Notes: a model not told the origin generated them from the sequence alone. 51,769 bases of DNA from an uncultured Porphyromonadaceae bacterium (GCA_937901905.1 CALDIF010000036.1:1-51769); one strand, 5' to 3'; shown: positions 16,424 through 25,487, counted from the stretch's first letter. Translations and numbers: made by a program.

Positions 16424-18424
16424 ATGCCATTCAGTCTTTCTATCGCAGTGGTTGCGTTACCGCTGCTCATGTTCTTGGTACTGGGTCTGCTTGACGACCG
16501 GTTGGGACGTCGTGCGGCAGGCGTGTTGGGCACCCTGTCAATGCTTGTGGTGACCGTCATGGCTTATGGCGTTAGCTTGACCTATTTCTTCGGCACCGGA
16601 CAAGGACAAATTATTGACGGTGTGCGCCAAACGGTGACCGTGTGGAATCCCGTCTGGTTGTCGTTCACCGACACGCTGGTGGTTCGTATGGGCGTTGCCA
16701 TCGACCCCATAGCGGCAATGATGCTCATTGTGATAACTACCGTGTCGCTCATGGTTCACCTTTACAGCCTCGGGTATATGAGCAATCACGAGGGCGAACC
16801 CGAGAAAGGTTATCAGCGTTACTATGCTTTCCTCGGTTTGTTCACCTTCTCCATGCTCGGACTCGTTGTAGCAACCAACTTGTTCCAAATCTTCATCTTC
16901 TTCGAGATGGTGGGTGTGTCAAGTTACTTGCTCATCGGCTTCTACTATCACTTGCCGGCTGCAGTGCATGCGAGCAAGAAGGCATTTATTGTCACGCGTC
17001 TTGCCGACCTGTTCTTCTTGCTTGGCATCATGATTATGAGTTTTTACACCGGAACATTTGATTTCGATGCGCTCGTCGGAACCGGCGGTGCCGCCGCTCA
17101 TACCGCTCTCGGCACTGCTCATACCGCTCTTGGCACTGCTCATGGAGCGACTTTCATGGGACTGTCGGTTATGGGCTGGGCATTGACGTTCATCTTCATC
17201 GGCGGTGCGGGCAAGAGTGCTATGTATCCGTTGCACATCTGGTTGCCCGATGCTATGGAGGGTCCCACCCCGGTGTCGGCTTTGATTCACGCTGCAACAA
17301 TGGTGGTTGCGGGTGTGTACCTTGTGGCGAAGTTATTCCCGCTTTATGTCATTGAACAAGGTGCAATGGACATTATCGCCGTGACAGGCGCGTTCACTGC
17401 CTTTTATGCTGCAGCGGTAGCGTGTGTGCAGAGTGATATTAAACGAGCCTTGGCGTTCAGTACGATTTCGCAGATTGCTTTCATGATGACATCGCTCGCC
17501 GTCAGCAGCGCGAGCGGTGAACTCATTGAAATCCACGGCGATTACGGCTTGGGTTACATGGCATCGATGTTCCACTTGTTCACTCACGCGATGTTCAAGG
17601 CATTGCTCTTCTTGTGTGCCGGTGCTATCATTCATGCTGTTGGCAGTAACGAGAACAGCATGATGCACGGTTTACACAAGCACATGCCCATCACGAGCAT
17701 CGCTTTCCTCATCGGCTGTCTCGCTATAGCCGGTATACCGCCGTTCGCCGGTTTTTGGAGTAAAGACGAAATTCTCGTGGCTTGCTATCACAAAGGTCTC
17801 GGTTGGGGACTGTGGATGAGCATGGTGGCGGGTTTGACGGCATTTTATATGTTCCGCACCTACTTGCTTATATTCTTTTGGAGTGAGCACAAGCAACACG
17901 GTCATCACGCGCCTGCCGATGCGCCGTGGACAATGACTTTGCCTTTGATTATTCTCTCGTGCATCTCGATAGTTGCCGGATTTGTCCCGGCACATAAACT
18001 CGTGACCTTTGACGGCGAGCCGTTGCATACATCACTCGATTGGACTGTAGCCGGTTCAAGTGTGGCAATTGCGCTTATAGGCATTGGCCTCGCTTTCAAG
18101 TTGTACTATAAAGAGAATGACGCGCCCGCACGCATGAAGGCGGCGGCGACAGGCTTGTGGACAGCGGCTTACAAGCGCTTTTATATGGACGAGTTATACC
18201 AGTTCATTACCCACAAGATAATTTTCCAATGTGTTTCCAAGCCAATCGCGTGGTTTGACCGCAAGGTAATTGACGGCGCGATGAACCTGATGGGAACCGT
18301 GACCCAATATTGTGCTTCGGCAGTGCGTCCGCTTCAAGCCGGTAAAATACAAGGCTATGTGATGACTTATCTCATCGGAGCCCTCGTACTCGCTGTCGCG
18401 TTAATCGTTTGTGTGTTAGTTTGA
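16424..18424 (+). CDS. nuoL: NADH-quinone oxidoreductase subunit L
   Basis: The distal antiporter-like proton pump subunit with the long lateral helix. The 666-residue protein has many membrane helices and the signatures FFEMVGVSSYLLIGFY, GGAGKSAMYPLHIWLPDAMEGPTPVSALIHAATMV (in part) and FSTISQIAFM. It carries a small tandem repeat at residues about 225-241 (AHTALGT twice, then AHGA), encoded by two near-identical 21-bp units, in the loop before the helix starting MGLSVMGWALTF. The reading frame is intact. Confidence 0.95.
   Translation: MPFSLSIAVVALPLLMFLVLGLLDDRLGRRAAGVLGTLSMLVVTVMAYGVSLTYFFGTGQGQIIDGVRQTVTVWNPVWLSFTDTLVVRMGVAIDPIAAMMLIVITTVSLMVHLYSLGYMSNHEGEPEKGYQRYYAFLGLFTFSMLGLVVATNLFQIFIFFEMVGVSSYLLIGFYYHLPAAVHASKKAFIVTRLADLFFLLGIMIMSFYTGTFDFDALVGTGGAAAHTALGTAHTALGTAHGATFMGLSVMGWALTFIFIGGAGKSAMYPLHIWLPDAMEGPTPVSALIHAATMVVAGVYLVAKLFPLYVIEQGAMDIIAVTGAFTAFYAAAVACVQSDIKRALAFSTISQIAFMMTSLAVSSASGELIEIHGDYGLGYMASMFHLFTHAMFKALLFLCAGAIIHAVGSNENSMMHGLHKHMPITSIAFLIGCLAIAGIPPFAGFWSKDEILVACYHKGLGWGLWMSMVAGLTAFYMFRTYLLIFFWSEHKQHGHHAPADAPWTMTLPLIILSCISIVAGFVPAHKLVTFDGEPLHTSLDWTVAGSSVAIALIGIGLAFKLYYKENDAPARMKAAATGLWTAAYKRFYMDELYQFITHKIIFQCVSKPIAWFDRKVIDGAMNLMGTVTQYCASAVRPLQAGKIQGYVMTYLIGALVLAVALIVCVLV
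17096..17143 (+). repeat. 21-bp tandem repeat inside nuoL
   Basis: Two 21-bp units (17096-17116 and 17117-17137) differ at one base (CTC versus CTT) and are followed by the start of a third (GCTCAT). The unit length is a multiple of three, so copy changes would alter the loop (AHTALGT) without shifting the frame. Confidence 0.85.
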
Positions 18425-18452
18425 TTGTGCCATTGCTCATGAATTAAAGACT

Positions 18453-19976
18453 ATGATGATTTTCAACAACATACTGATTTATTTCGTAATAATTCCGCTG
18501 CTGACACTTGCGGGCTTGGCGTTTTGTACCAATGCCGGACGTGGCATTCGTGCCATACGCGCGGTGGCGGTGACAGGAGCGACGGCACTGGTGGCTCTTG
18601 CTGCCTACTTGGTATATGTGTTCTTGCAAACGCGAGCAGCCGGTGTTGCCGACGAGATGATACTTCGCTCGGACGTCATGTGGTACGCGCCGTTGAACAT
18701 CAAGTTGGCTTTAGGCGTCGACGGCGTGAGCGTCGTGATGATAGTGCTTAGCGCAATTATCGTGTTTGCCGGCGTATTCGCGTCGTGGAAAATGTCGCCA
18801 TTGCCCAAACAGTTCTTCTTGTGGTTCTTCCTGTTGTCGACCGGCGTGTTCGGCTTCTTCATCTCGATAGACTTGTTCACAATGTTCATGTTCTATGAGG
18901 TGGCACTTATCCCGATGTATCTGTTGATAGGCGTGTGGGGTAGTGGTAACAAGAATTACAGTGCCATGAAGTTGACCTTGATGCTCATGGGTGGAAGTGC
19001 ATTGCTCATGCTCGGCATCATCGGTATCTATTTCCATTCGGCTCCCGAGGGCTCACCATTGACGATGAATATACTGGAAATTGCCCATGCCGATGCAATT
19101 CCTCACGAGTGGCAAATGTATCTGTTCCCATTGACCTTTGTCGGTTTCGGAGTGTTGGGTGCGATGTTCCCGTTTCACACATGGTCACCCGACGGTCATG
19201 CCTCGGCTCCCACAGCGGTGTCGATGCTCCATGCCGGCGTGTTGATGAAATTGGGCGGATACGGTTGCTTTCGCATCGCAATTTTCCTGATGCCGTTTGC
19301 AGCCAATCAACTCGCATGGGTTTTCCTCACCTTGACAGGCATAAGCGTGGTTTACGGTGCCTTCAGCGCGTGCGTGCAGACCGACCTCAAGTATATCAAT
19401 GCTTACAGTAGTGTGAGCCACTGCGGTATGGTGTTGTTTGCCATATTGATGTTCAACACTACTGCAATGACGGGTGCCGTGTTGCAAATGTTGAGTCACG
19501 GTTTGATGACGGCTCTGTTCTTTGCTTTGATTGGTATGATATACGGTCGCACTCACACCCGTGATATACAGAAGATGGGTGGTTTGATGCAAATCATGCC
19601 CTATCTTGGAGTAGGTTACGTGATTGCCGGTATGGCATCGCTCGGTTTGCCGGGCTTGAGCGGTTTTGTCGCCGAGATGACAATCTTTGTCGGCTCATTC
19701 ATGCACGAGGATTTGTTCCGCCGTGTGTTGACAATAGTAGGCACTTCATCAATAGTGATAACGGCAGTTTACATCTTGCGTGTGGTGGGCAAGTTGCTCT
19801 TCGGTCCCGTGATTGATGAGCATCATCGGTCGCTCACCGATGCCACATGGGAGGAGAAACTCAGCACCGGCACTCTTATCGTGTGTGTCGCTGCAATAGG
19901 TTGCTTCCCCAATTTCTTTGTCAACATCATTAGCAGCAGTTTCGAGCCGGTGGTGCAGGCATTAATGAATAATTGA
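18453..19976 (+). CDS. nuoM: NADH-quinone oxidoreductase subunit M
   Basis: An antiporter-like proton pump subunit. The 507-residue protein has about 14 membrane helices, the key glutamate in MFYEVALIPMYLLIG, and the signatures FPFHTWSPDGHASAPTAVSML (in part) and YSSVSHCGMVLF. It lies 28 bases after nuoL and 50 before nuoN. Normal length and order. Confidence 0.95.
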   Translation: MMIFNNILIYFVIIPLLTLAGLAFCTNAGRGIRAIRAVAVTGATALVALAAYLVYVFLQTRAAGVADEMILRSDVMWYAPLNIKLALGVDGVSVVMIVLSAIIVFAGVFASWKMSPLPKQFFLWFFLLSTGVFGFFISIDLFTMFMFYEVALIPMYLLIGVWGSGNKNYSAMKLTLMLMGGSALLMLGIIGIYFHSAPEGSPLTMNILEIAHADAIPHEWQMYLFPLTFVGFGVLGAMFPFHTWSPDGHASAPTAVSMLHAGVLMKLGGYGCFRIAIFLMPFAANQLAWVFLTLTGISVVYGAFSACVQTDLKYINAYSSVSHCGMVLFAILMFNTTAMTGAVLQMLSHGLMTALFFALIGMIYGRTHTRDIQKMGGLMQIMPYLGVGYVIAGMASLGLPGLSGFVAEMTIFVGSFMHEDLFRRVLTIVGTSSIVITAVYILRVVGKLLFGPVIDEHHRSLTDATWEEKLSTGTLIVCVAAIGCFPNFFVNIISSSFEPVVQALMNN

Positions 19977-20026
19977 TTTATATAGGTTGATAACTCTTAA
20001 CTTGTCAACTCGTTAACTAAAAAGAT

Positions 20027-21481
20027 ATGGACTATTCACAGTTCTTGATGATGCCGCAAGAGATGGGTTTACTCGCGGTGTTCCTGTTGGTCTTCTTGTA
20101 CGATACATTCATGCCCGAGCGTTCACAACGCGGGTTGCCGTTGTTCACTGCGATAATCTTCGGCATTTACACGGTGCTGTCGCTCTTCGTGTGTTGCACG
20201 GCGGGAACTGCATTCGGTGGTATGTTTGAGACTAACGGAGCAACATGGGCAATCAAGGCAATTCTCGCTGCGGGCACGTTCATCGTGTTGTTGCAGGCTG
20301 CAAAGTGGACTAATTCGGAGTTCGTCAGCGTGCGCCGAGGTGAGTTTTATGAATTGCTGTTACTCACCCTGTTCGGCATGTACCTCATGGTGAGTGCCCG
20401 TCACTTCTTGCTCTTTGTCATCGGTCTCGAAACAGCATCGTTGCCCATTGCGGCATTGGCAGCCTTCGAGAAACGCTATTACGAGAGTCATGAGGCGGCA
20501 GCGAAGTATATTTTCACGGCTGTCTTCTCGAGTGCTATCTTCTTGATGGGCATCTCGTTTGTGTACGGTTTGAGTGGCTCGCTCTACTTTAATGATATTG
20601 CTATGGCCGTTGCCGGTGAACCAAGTGCATTGCTCATCGTTGCTATTGCTTTTGTTATCGCCGGTGTGGGCTTCAAACTGTCGTTAGTGCCGTTCCACCT
20701 GTGGACTGCCGATGTGTATCAAGGTGCCCCCACTGCGGTTACAGCCTATTTGTCGGTTGTCAGTAAAGGTGCCGCTGCATTCTCGTTCTTGATTGTACTT
20801 GTTCAAGTGTTCGGTGCTGCCTATTCCGATGTGTGGGAATGGATGCTCTATGCGCTAATTGTGCTCACTATCACAATAGGTAACTTGTTTGCCATGCGTC
20901 AGCGTAATCTCAAGCGTTTCCTCGCGTTCTCGTCAATTTCCCAAGCCGGCTACATCATGCTTGGTGTTATCGCCGTCAATGCCGTGGGAATGGCATCACT
21001 GATGTATTACGTCCTGGTGTACGTGTTCAGCAACCTCGCCGCGTTCGGTGTGATTGCTGCCATCGAGAGGGTGAGCGGTAAGACTACTATTGATGATTAC
21101 AACGGTTTGTTCAAGACCAATCCGTGGTTGGCATTCACGATGATGTTGGCAATGTTCTCGCTGGGTGGTATTCCGCCGTTTGCAGGTTTCTTCAGCAAGT
21201 TCTTTATCTTTGTGGGTGCTTGTCAGCAAGGCAGTGTTGCCATTTATGTGCTCGTGTTTATTGCCTTGCTCAATACGATTATTTCCTTGTACTACTACCT
21301 GTTGGTGGTCAAGGCGATGTTTATCAGTCAGGACGACTGTGTCGTGCCGGCATTCAAGAGCGTGTGCACCGAGCGTGTCGCTCTCGTGTTGTGTACATTA
21401 GGCATTGTGTTCCTCGGCATCGTCAGTTGCTTCTACACGAGACTTAGTGACATCAGTGTCACGTCGTTCCCCGGGCTTTGA
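20027..21481 (+). CDS. nuoN: NADH-quinone oxidoreductase subunit N
   Basis: The third antiporter-like proton pump subunit. The 484-residue protein shows GLETASLPIAALAAFEKR, VPFHLWTADVYQGAPTAVTA and FSSISQAGYIMLG, all typical of NuoN. It is the last complex I gene; its TGA overlaps the ATG of a small unknown gene (ATGA at 21478-21481). All 11 core subunits of the EFG-less complex are now accounted for, with C and D fused (A, B, CD, H-N). Confidence 0.95.
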   Translation: MDYSQFLMMPQEMGLLAVFLLVFLYDTFMPERSQRGLPLFTAIIFGIYTVLSLFVCCTAGTAFGGMFETNGATWAIKAILAAGTFIVLLQAAKWTNSEFVSVRRGEFYELLLLTLFGMYLMVSARHFLLFVIGLETASLPIAALAAFEKRYYESHEAAAKYIFTAVFSSAIFLMGISFVYGLSGSLYFNDIAMAVAGEPSALLIVAIAFVIAGVGFKLSLVPFHLWTADVYQGAPTAVTAYLSVVSKGAAAFSFLIVLVQVFGAAYSDVWEWMLYALIVLTITIGNLFAMRQRNLKRFLAFSSISQAGYIMLGVIAVNAVGMASLMYYVLVYVFSNLAAFGVIAAIERVSGKTTIDDYNGLFKTNPWLAFTMMLAMFSLGGIPPFAGFFSKFFIFVGACQQGSVAIYVLVFIALLNTIISLYYYLLVVKAMFISQDDCVVPAFKSVCTERVALVLCTLGIVFLGIVSCFYTRLSDISVTSFPGL

Positions 21482-21723
21482 TGCAAGGGGTCGAAACAAT
21501 GACTGTAACGATAGATTATTTTCTTGACAGCGAGCGGGGCAGTGACACGTTCCGCTTTGCTGTTCGGGAGGACGCACAAGCAAAATTCCTGTCCTTGCGC
21601 GCGCAGGTGATGGCTCAATTACCACCGGCGACCGATGACTTGGAACTTGTCGACGAGCCCGATTTCTACGGTTTCCTTGACCGCTCTACGGGCAAATATG
21701 TGAGAGTGTTTACGATGGAGTGA
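21478..21723 (+). CDS. Small unknown protein coupled to nuoN
   Basis: An 81-residue frame begins in an ATGA overlap with nuoN. An alternative ATG at 21499 (74 residues), preceded by AAGGGG, is equally possible. The product is soluble and acidic with no membrane helix: TVTIDYFLDSERGSDTFRFAV, then LRAQVMAQLPPATDD and DEPDFYGFLDRSTGKYVRVF. I do not recognise the family. The spacing and position before the terminator palindrome indicate that it is transcribed and translated with complex I. A role in assembly or regulation of the complex is possible, but only from context. Confidence 0.6.
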   Translation: MMQGVETMTVTIDYFLDSERGSDTFRFAVREDAQAKFLSLRAQVMAQLPPATDDLELVDEPDFYGFLDRSTGKYVRVFTME

Positions 21724-21756
21724 AACCTCAGCAGGCTTACTCCTCGACAAGTGATA

Positions 21757-21807
21757 TTGTAAAATCGGTGCGGACATCTGTAACAGATGTCCGCACCGAT
21801 TTTACAA
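21757..21807. terminator. Near-perfect 51-nt palindrome, bidirectional terminator
   Basis: Two 25-base arms (21757-21781 and 21783-21807) are exact reverse complements with a single base between them. The outer ends give an A-run on one side and a T-run on the other (AAAAT...ATTTT). It lies 33 bases after the last plus-strand stop and 14 bases after the minus-strand frdB stop, so it probably ends transcription from both convergent operons. Confidence 0.85.
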
Positions 21808-21821
21808 GTGTATCTCTATGT

Positions 21822-22577
21822 TCAGTCGGCACACTTGGCGCAGACGAACTCGCGATTGAGACGTGCGATATTGCTTAACTTGATTTGCTTGGGACACTCG
21901 GCGGCACAAGCACCGGTATTGGTGCAGTTGCCGAATCCCAACTCGTCCATCTTAGCCAACATCGCCTTGACGCGACGTGCCGCCTCGGGCTTGCCTTGCG
22001 GCAGGAGGGCAAATTGGCTGACCTTTGCCGACACGAATAGCATTGCCGAGCCGTTCTTACAAGCCGCCACACACGCGCCACAGCCGATACATGAGGCACT
22101 GTCCATAGCCTCGTCGGCATCTACTTTGCTGATGGGTAAAGCGTTGGCGTCTTGGGCACCACCTGTGTTGAAACTCACGTAACCGCCGGCTTGCTGAATT
22201 TGGTCAAATGCGTTGCGGTTGACCATCAAGTCGCGAATGACGGGGAATGCGGCACTGCGCCACGGTTCCACCGTGATTGTCTCGCCGTCATGGAAACGGC
22301 GCATATATAACTGGCATGTTGTCGCACCCGTTGCCGGACCGTGAGGATGACCGTTGACGTAGAGTGAGCACATGCCGCAAATTCCCTCGCGGCAATCGTG
22401 GTCAAACACCACCGGCTCCTTGCCTTGCTCGATGAGTTGCTCGTTGAGTATGTCAAGCATCTCGAGGAACGAAGTGTCCGTCGGAATGTCGTGCATCTCA
22501 TACGTATCAAAACTGCCGCGCTCTTTGGGTCCGGCTTGGCGCCACACCTTGAGTTTGAAACTTATTGCGTTTTCCAT
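21822..22577 (-). CDS. frdB: Fumarate reductase/succinate dehydrogenase iron-sulfur subunit
   Basis: FrdB/SdhB passes electrons between the flavin subunit and the di-heme membrane anchor. I place the start at 22577 (MENAISFKLKVW), giving 251 residues; a longer frame to 22649 adds residues unlike the family. The 2Fe-2S ligands are Cys62, Cys67, Cys70 and Cys88 (CREGICGMC); the 4Fe-4S site is Cys163/166/169 with Cys173; the 3Fe-4S site uses Cys218, Cys224 and Cys228. The C-terminus ends with an extra CAKC. It is the last gene of frdCAB. Direction (fumarate reduction or succinate oxidation) cannot be read from sequence; fumarate reduction fits an anaerobe. Confidence 0.95.
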   Translation of the reverse strand: MENAISFKLKVWRQAGPKERGSFDTYEMHDIPTDTSFLEMLDILNEQLIEQGKEPVVFDHDCREGICGMCSLYVNGHPHGPATGATTCQLYMRRFHDGETITVEPWRSAAFPVIRDLMVNRNAFDQIQQAGGYVSFNTGGAQDANALPISKVDADEAMDSASCIGCGACVAACKNGSAMLFVSAKVSQFALLPQGKPEAARRVKAMLAKMDELGFGNCTNTGACAAECPKQIKLSNIARLNREFVCAKCAD

Positions 22578-22656
22578 ATTTGTTGAAGTTTTTGGTTTAC
22601 AAGTTACCCGGTTGACAAGCACTGACGCTTGCCGGTAAGTTGTAAACATTCAATGA

Positions 22657-24666
22657 TTACGACTTATAATTACGGGTTTGAACTTTAATAGCCTCGTAGT
22701 GCAACGGCTCCTTGATGAGCGTCGGAGCATTGTCATCAGAGCCCTCGTACTTCCAACAAGCAACATAGAAGAAGTTCTCGTCATCGCGTTTTGCCTCGCC
22801 CTCTTCGGTCTGGAACTCCTCGCGGAAGTGACCGCCGCAACTCTCGTTGCGGTTCAAGGCATCGTAGGCGATCAACTCGCCCATCGTGATGAAGTCGCGC
22901 AGACGGAATGCCTTGTCGAGTTCGATGTTCATGCCCTCGATGTTGCCCGGAACGAACAAGTTGTTCTCAAACTCTTCGCGGAGATCCTTGAGTTTCTTCA
23001 ATGCGGTTTCAAGACTCTCCTTGGTGCGACCCATGCCCACATAGTCCCACATGATGTGACCTAACTCCTTGTGGATTGAGTCGACCGAACGTTTGCCTTG
23101 AATACTCATCAAGTGTTCGAGGTTATCCCTAACGCGCTTCTCGGCAGCGTCAAATTCCGGCGTGTCGGTCGAGAAGTGAGGTACGGTAATCTGGTCGCTC
23201 AAGTAGTTTTGGATAGTGTAAGGCAACACAAAGTATCCGTCAGCCAGACCCTGCATCAAAGCCGATGCACCCAAGCGGTTCGCTCCGTGGTCGCTGAAGT
23301 TGCACTCACCGATAGCAAACAGACCCTTAACACTCGTTTGTAACTCATAGTCTACCCATATACCACCCATCGTGTAGTGTATAGCGGGGTAAATCATCAT
23401 CGGGTTGTAATACTTCACCCCATCAATCTCGTTTGCGAGTTCGCCCGGATTGACATCGGTAATCTCTTCGTACATGTCGAACAGGTTGCCGTAACGCTGG
23501 CGAATGACATCAATGCCGAGGCGTCCGATTGCTTCGCTGAAGTCGAGGAATACGGCTTGACCGGTGTTGTTCACGCCGTAACCCTTGTCGCAACGCTCTT
23601 TAGCCGCACGGCTGGCAACGTCGCGTGGCACGAGGTTACCGAATGCCGGATAGCGGCGCTCCAAGTAGTAATCGCGGTTTTCTTCGGGAATGTCGCTACC
23701 CTTTATCTCGCCACGTTGCAACTTCTTGGCATCTTCAATATCTTTCGGCACCCAAATGCGACCGTCGTTACGCAACGACTCGCTCATGAGGGTCAACTTG
23801 CTCTGGTTGTCACCGTGCACGGGAATACACGTCGGGTGTATCTGTACGTAAGCCGGATTGGCAAAGTATGCACCATGACGATAGCATGCCATTGCAGCAC
23901 TACAGTTACAGCCCATTGCATTGGTCGAGAGGAAGTAAGTGTTACCGTAACCACCGGTTGCAATCACCACAGCATGAGCGGCGAAGCGCTCGAGTTTGCC
24001 GGTAACGAGGTTACGGGCGATGATACCGCGTGCGCGACCGTCAATGATGACGAGTTCGTGCATCTCGTAGCGGTTATAACTCTTTACCTTGCCGGCATGT
24101 ATCTGGCGATTGAGGCTGCTGTATGCGCCCAATAACAACTGTTGACCGGTCTGTCCCTTGGCATAGAACGTGCGTGACACTTGCGCACCACCGAACGAGC
24201 GGTTGGCGAGCAAGCCACCATATTCGCGTGCAAAGGGAACTCCTTGTGCGACACACTGGTCGATAATGTTGTTGCTCACTTCGGCGAGACGATATACGTT
24301 AGCCTCGCGTGCACGATAGTCACCGCCTTTCACCGTGTCGTAGAAAAGACGATAAATCGAGTCGCCGTCGTTTTGATAGTTCTTGGCGGCATTGATACCA
24401 CCTTGAGCGGCAATAGAGTGGGCGCGACGCGGCGAATCCTGTATGCAGAAGTTGAGCACGTTAAATCCCATCTCGCCCAGTGTGGCGGCGGCTGACGCAC
24501 CTGCCAAACCGGTACCGACAACGATGATGTCAAGACGGCGCTTGTTGGCGGGGTTAACCAACTTTTGATGTGCTTTATAATTAGTCCACTTCTCGGCTAC
24601 CGGACCGTCGGGTATGCGCGAGTCTATCACGGGCTGAGAGGCACTGCTTAATTTAGTTTCTTCCAT
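22657..24666 (-). CDS. frdA: Fumarate reductase/succinate dehydrogenase flavoprotein subunit
   Basis: The catalytic subunit. The 669-residue protein has the FAD-binding motif IIVVGTGLAGASAAATL (about 47-63), His83 in RRAHSIAAQGGINA as the covalent FAD site, and the substrate-site region HPTCIPVHGDNQSKLTLMSE. Near the C-terminus it has SCGGHFREEFQTEEGEAKRDD (in part), the usual Arg/His cluster. The length matches the long FrdA of type B (di-heme) enzymes. It lies between frdC (36-base gap) and frdB (79-base gap). Confidence 0.95.
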   Translation of the reverse strand: MEETKLSSASQPVIDSRIPDGPVAEKWTNYKAHQKLVNPANKRRLDIIVVGTGLAGASAAATLGEMGFNVLNFCIQDSPRRAHSIAAQGGINAAKNYQNDGDSIYRLFYDTVKGGDYRAREANVYRLAEVSNNIIDQCVAQGVPFAREYGGLLANRSFGGAQVSRTFYAKGQTGQQLLLGAYSSLNRQIHAGKVKSYNRYEMHELVIIDGRARGIIARNLVTGKLERFAAHAVVIATGGYGNTYFLSTNAMGCNCSAAMACYRHGAYFANPAYVQIHPTCIPVHGDNQSKLTLMSESLRNDGRIWVPKDIEDAKKLQRGEIKGSDIPEENRDYYLERRYPAFGNLVPRDVASRAAKERCDKGYGVNNTGQAVFLDFSEAIGRLGIDVIRQRYGNLFDMYEEITDVNPGELANEIDGVKYYNPMMIYPAIHYTMGGIWVDYELQTSVKGLFAIGECNFSDHGANRLGASALMQGLADGYFVLPYTIQNYLSDQITVPHFSTDTPEFDAAEKRVRDNLEHLMSIQGKRSVDSIHKELGHIMWDYVGMGRTKESLETALKKLKDLREEFENNLFVPGNIEGMNIELDKAFRLRDFITMGELIAYDALNRNESCGGHFREEFQTEEGEAKRDDENFFYVACWKYEGSDDNAPTLIKEPLHYEAIKVQTRNYKS

Positions 24667-24702
24667 TGTAGTAATCGTAATTGCGGTTTAACGTAGTGAG
24701 TT

Positions 24703-25359
24703 TCACAAGGCAAAGAACCAAGTGAAGTAGCAAGCCTCAACAGCGAACAGACCCATCACGATGGTAGCCCACCACCAGCCGATACACTTGAGGCGATTAA
24801 TCCACACATCGTTGTTGGTTCCCAACGATTGGAACGCACTCCAAAAACCGTGGGTGATGTGCAACCAGATTGCAGCGAAGCCAACGAGGTAAACCGGCAA
24901 CACCCACAACTGTGAGAACGCCGCAGCAAGAGCCTCATAACCGCTTGTAGGGTGTTCGCCCATGATCTCGGGCAACTGCATATTTGCCCAGAAGTGGAAC
25001 AAGTGAATCACGAGGAAGCATGCTGCGATGATACCGAGCACGAGCATGTTCTGTGAAGCCCACTCCACGCTTGCGGGACGTGCGGTCACCTCGTAGCGGT
25101 CGCTACCGCGAGCGGCACGATTTTGCCATGTGAGCCAAAAGGCAAAGCAAATGTGTAACACAAATCCACCTGCCAAGATGGCTGTGCCCACCAGCGCGTA
25201 CCAATTAGCCCCGAGAAAATTGCAGATTGCCTCGTAAGCATCAAAACTTATAAGTGCAACCGCATTCATCAGCGCGTGGAATGTCAAAAACAGGATCAAA
25301 AACAAGCCGGTGACACTCATCACCACCTTGCGACCCACCGAAGAATTGATTAACCACAT
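24703..25359 (-). CDS. frdC: Fumarate reductase/succinate dehydrogenase cytochrome b subunit
   Basis: The membrane anchor that exchanges electrons with the quinone pool. I place the start at 25359 (MWLINSSVGRKVVMSVTG), giving 218 residues; the upstream extension to 25446 is unlike the family. Five membrane helices are visible. Four histidines suited to bind two hemes occur in LFLTFHALMN, FVLHICFAFW, HLFHFW and WLHITHGFW, as in type B succinate:quinone reductases. It is the first gene of frdCAB, with a promoter at 25457-25487. Confidence 0.92.
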   Translation of the reverse strand: MWLINSSVGRKVVMSVTGLFLILFLTFHALMNAVALISFDAYEAICNFLGANWYALVGTAILAGGFVLHICFAFWLTWQNRAARGSDRYEVTARPASVEWASQNMLVLGIIAACFLVIHLFHFWANMQLPEIMGEHPTSGYEALAAAFSQLWVLPVYLVGFAAIWLHITHGFWSAFQSLGTNNDVWINRLKCIGWWWATIVMGLFAVEACYFTWFFAL

Positions 25360-25456
25360 AATGAATTGGTTTTTTAAAAGAGTTATTAAGTTGAAATATA
25401 ATTGGTTACAATAAAGGCGTCGTGTGAGGCAGTCAAGACCTCGCACAATTAATGTG

Positions 25457-25487
25457 CAAATTTACCGATAAAAAACGGCACTTGCAA
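25457..25487 (-). promoter_or_regulatory. Promoter of frdCAB
   Basis: On the minus strand TTG (25485-25487), 20 bases, then TAAATTTG (25457-25464), about 100 bases before frdC. The -33 half is partial (TTG rather than TTTG). Confidence 0.6.

Noticed and set aside
23377..24135. 252-codon plus-strand frame within frdA
   Set aside because: It is the reverse of the highly conserved flavoprotein; no family features, start site or promoter.
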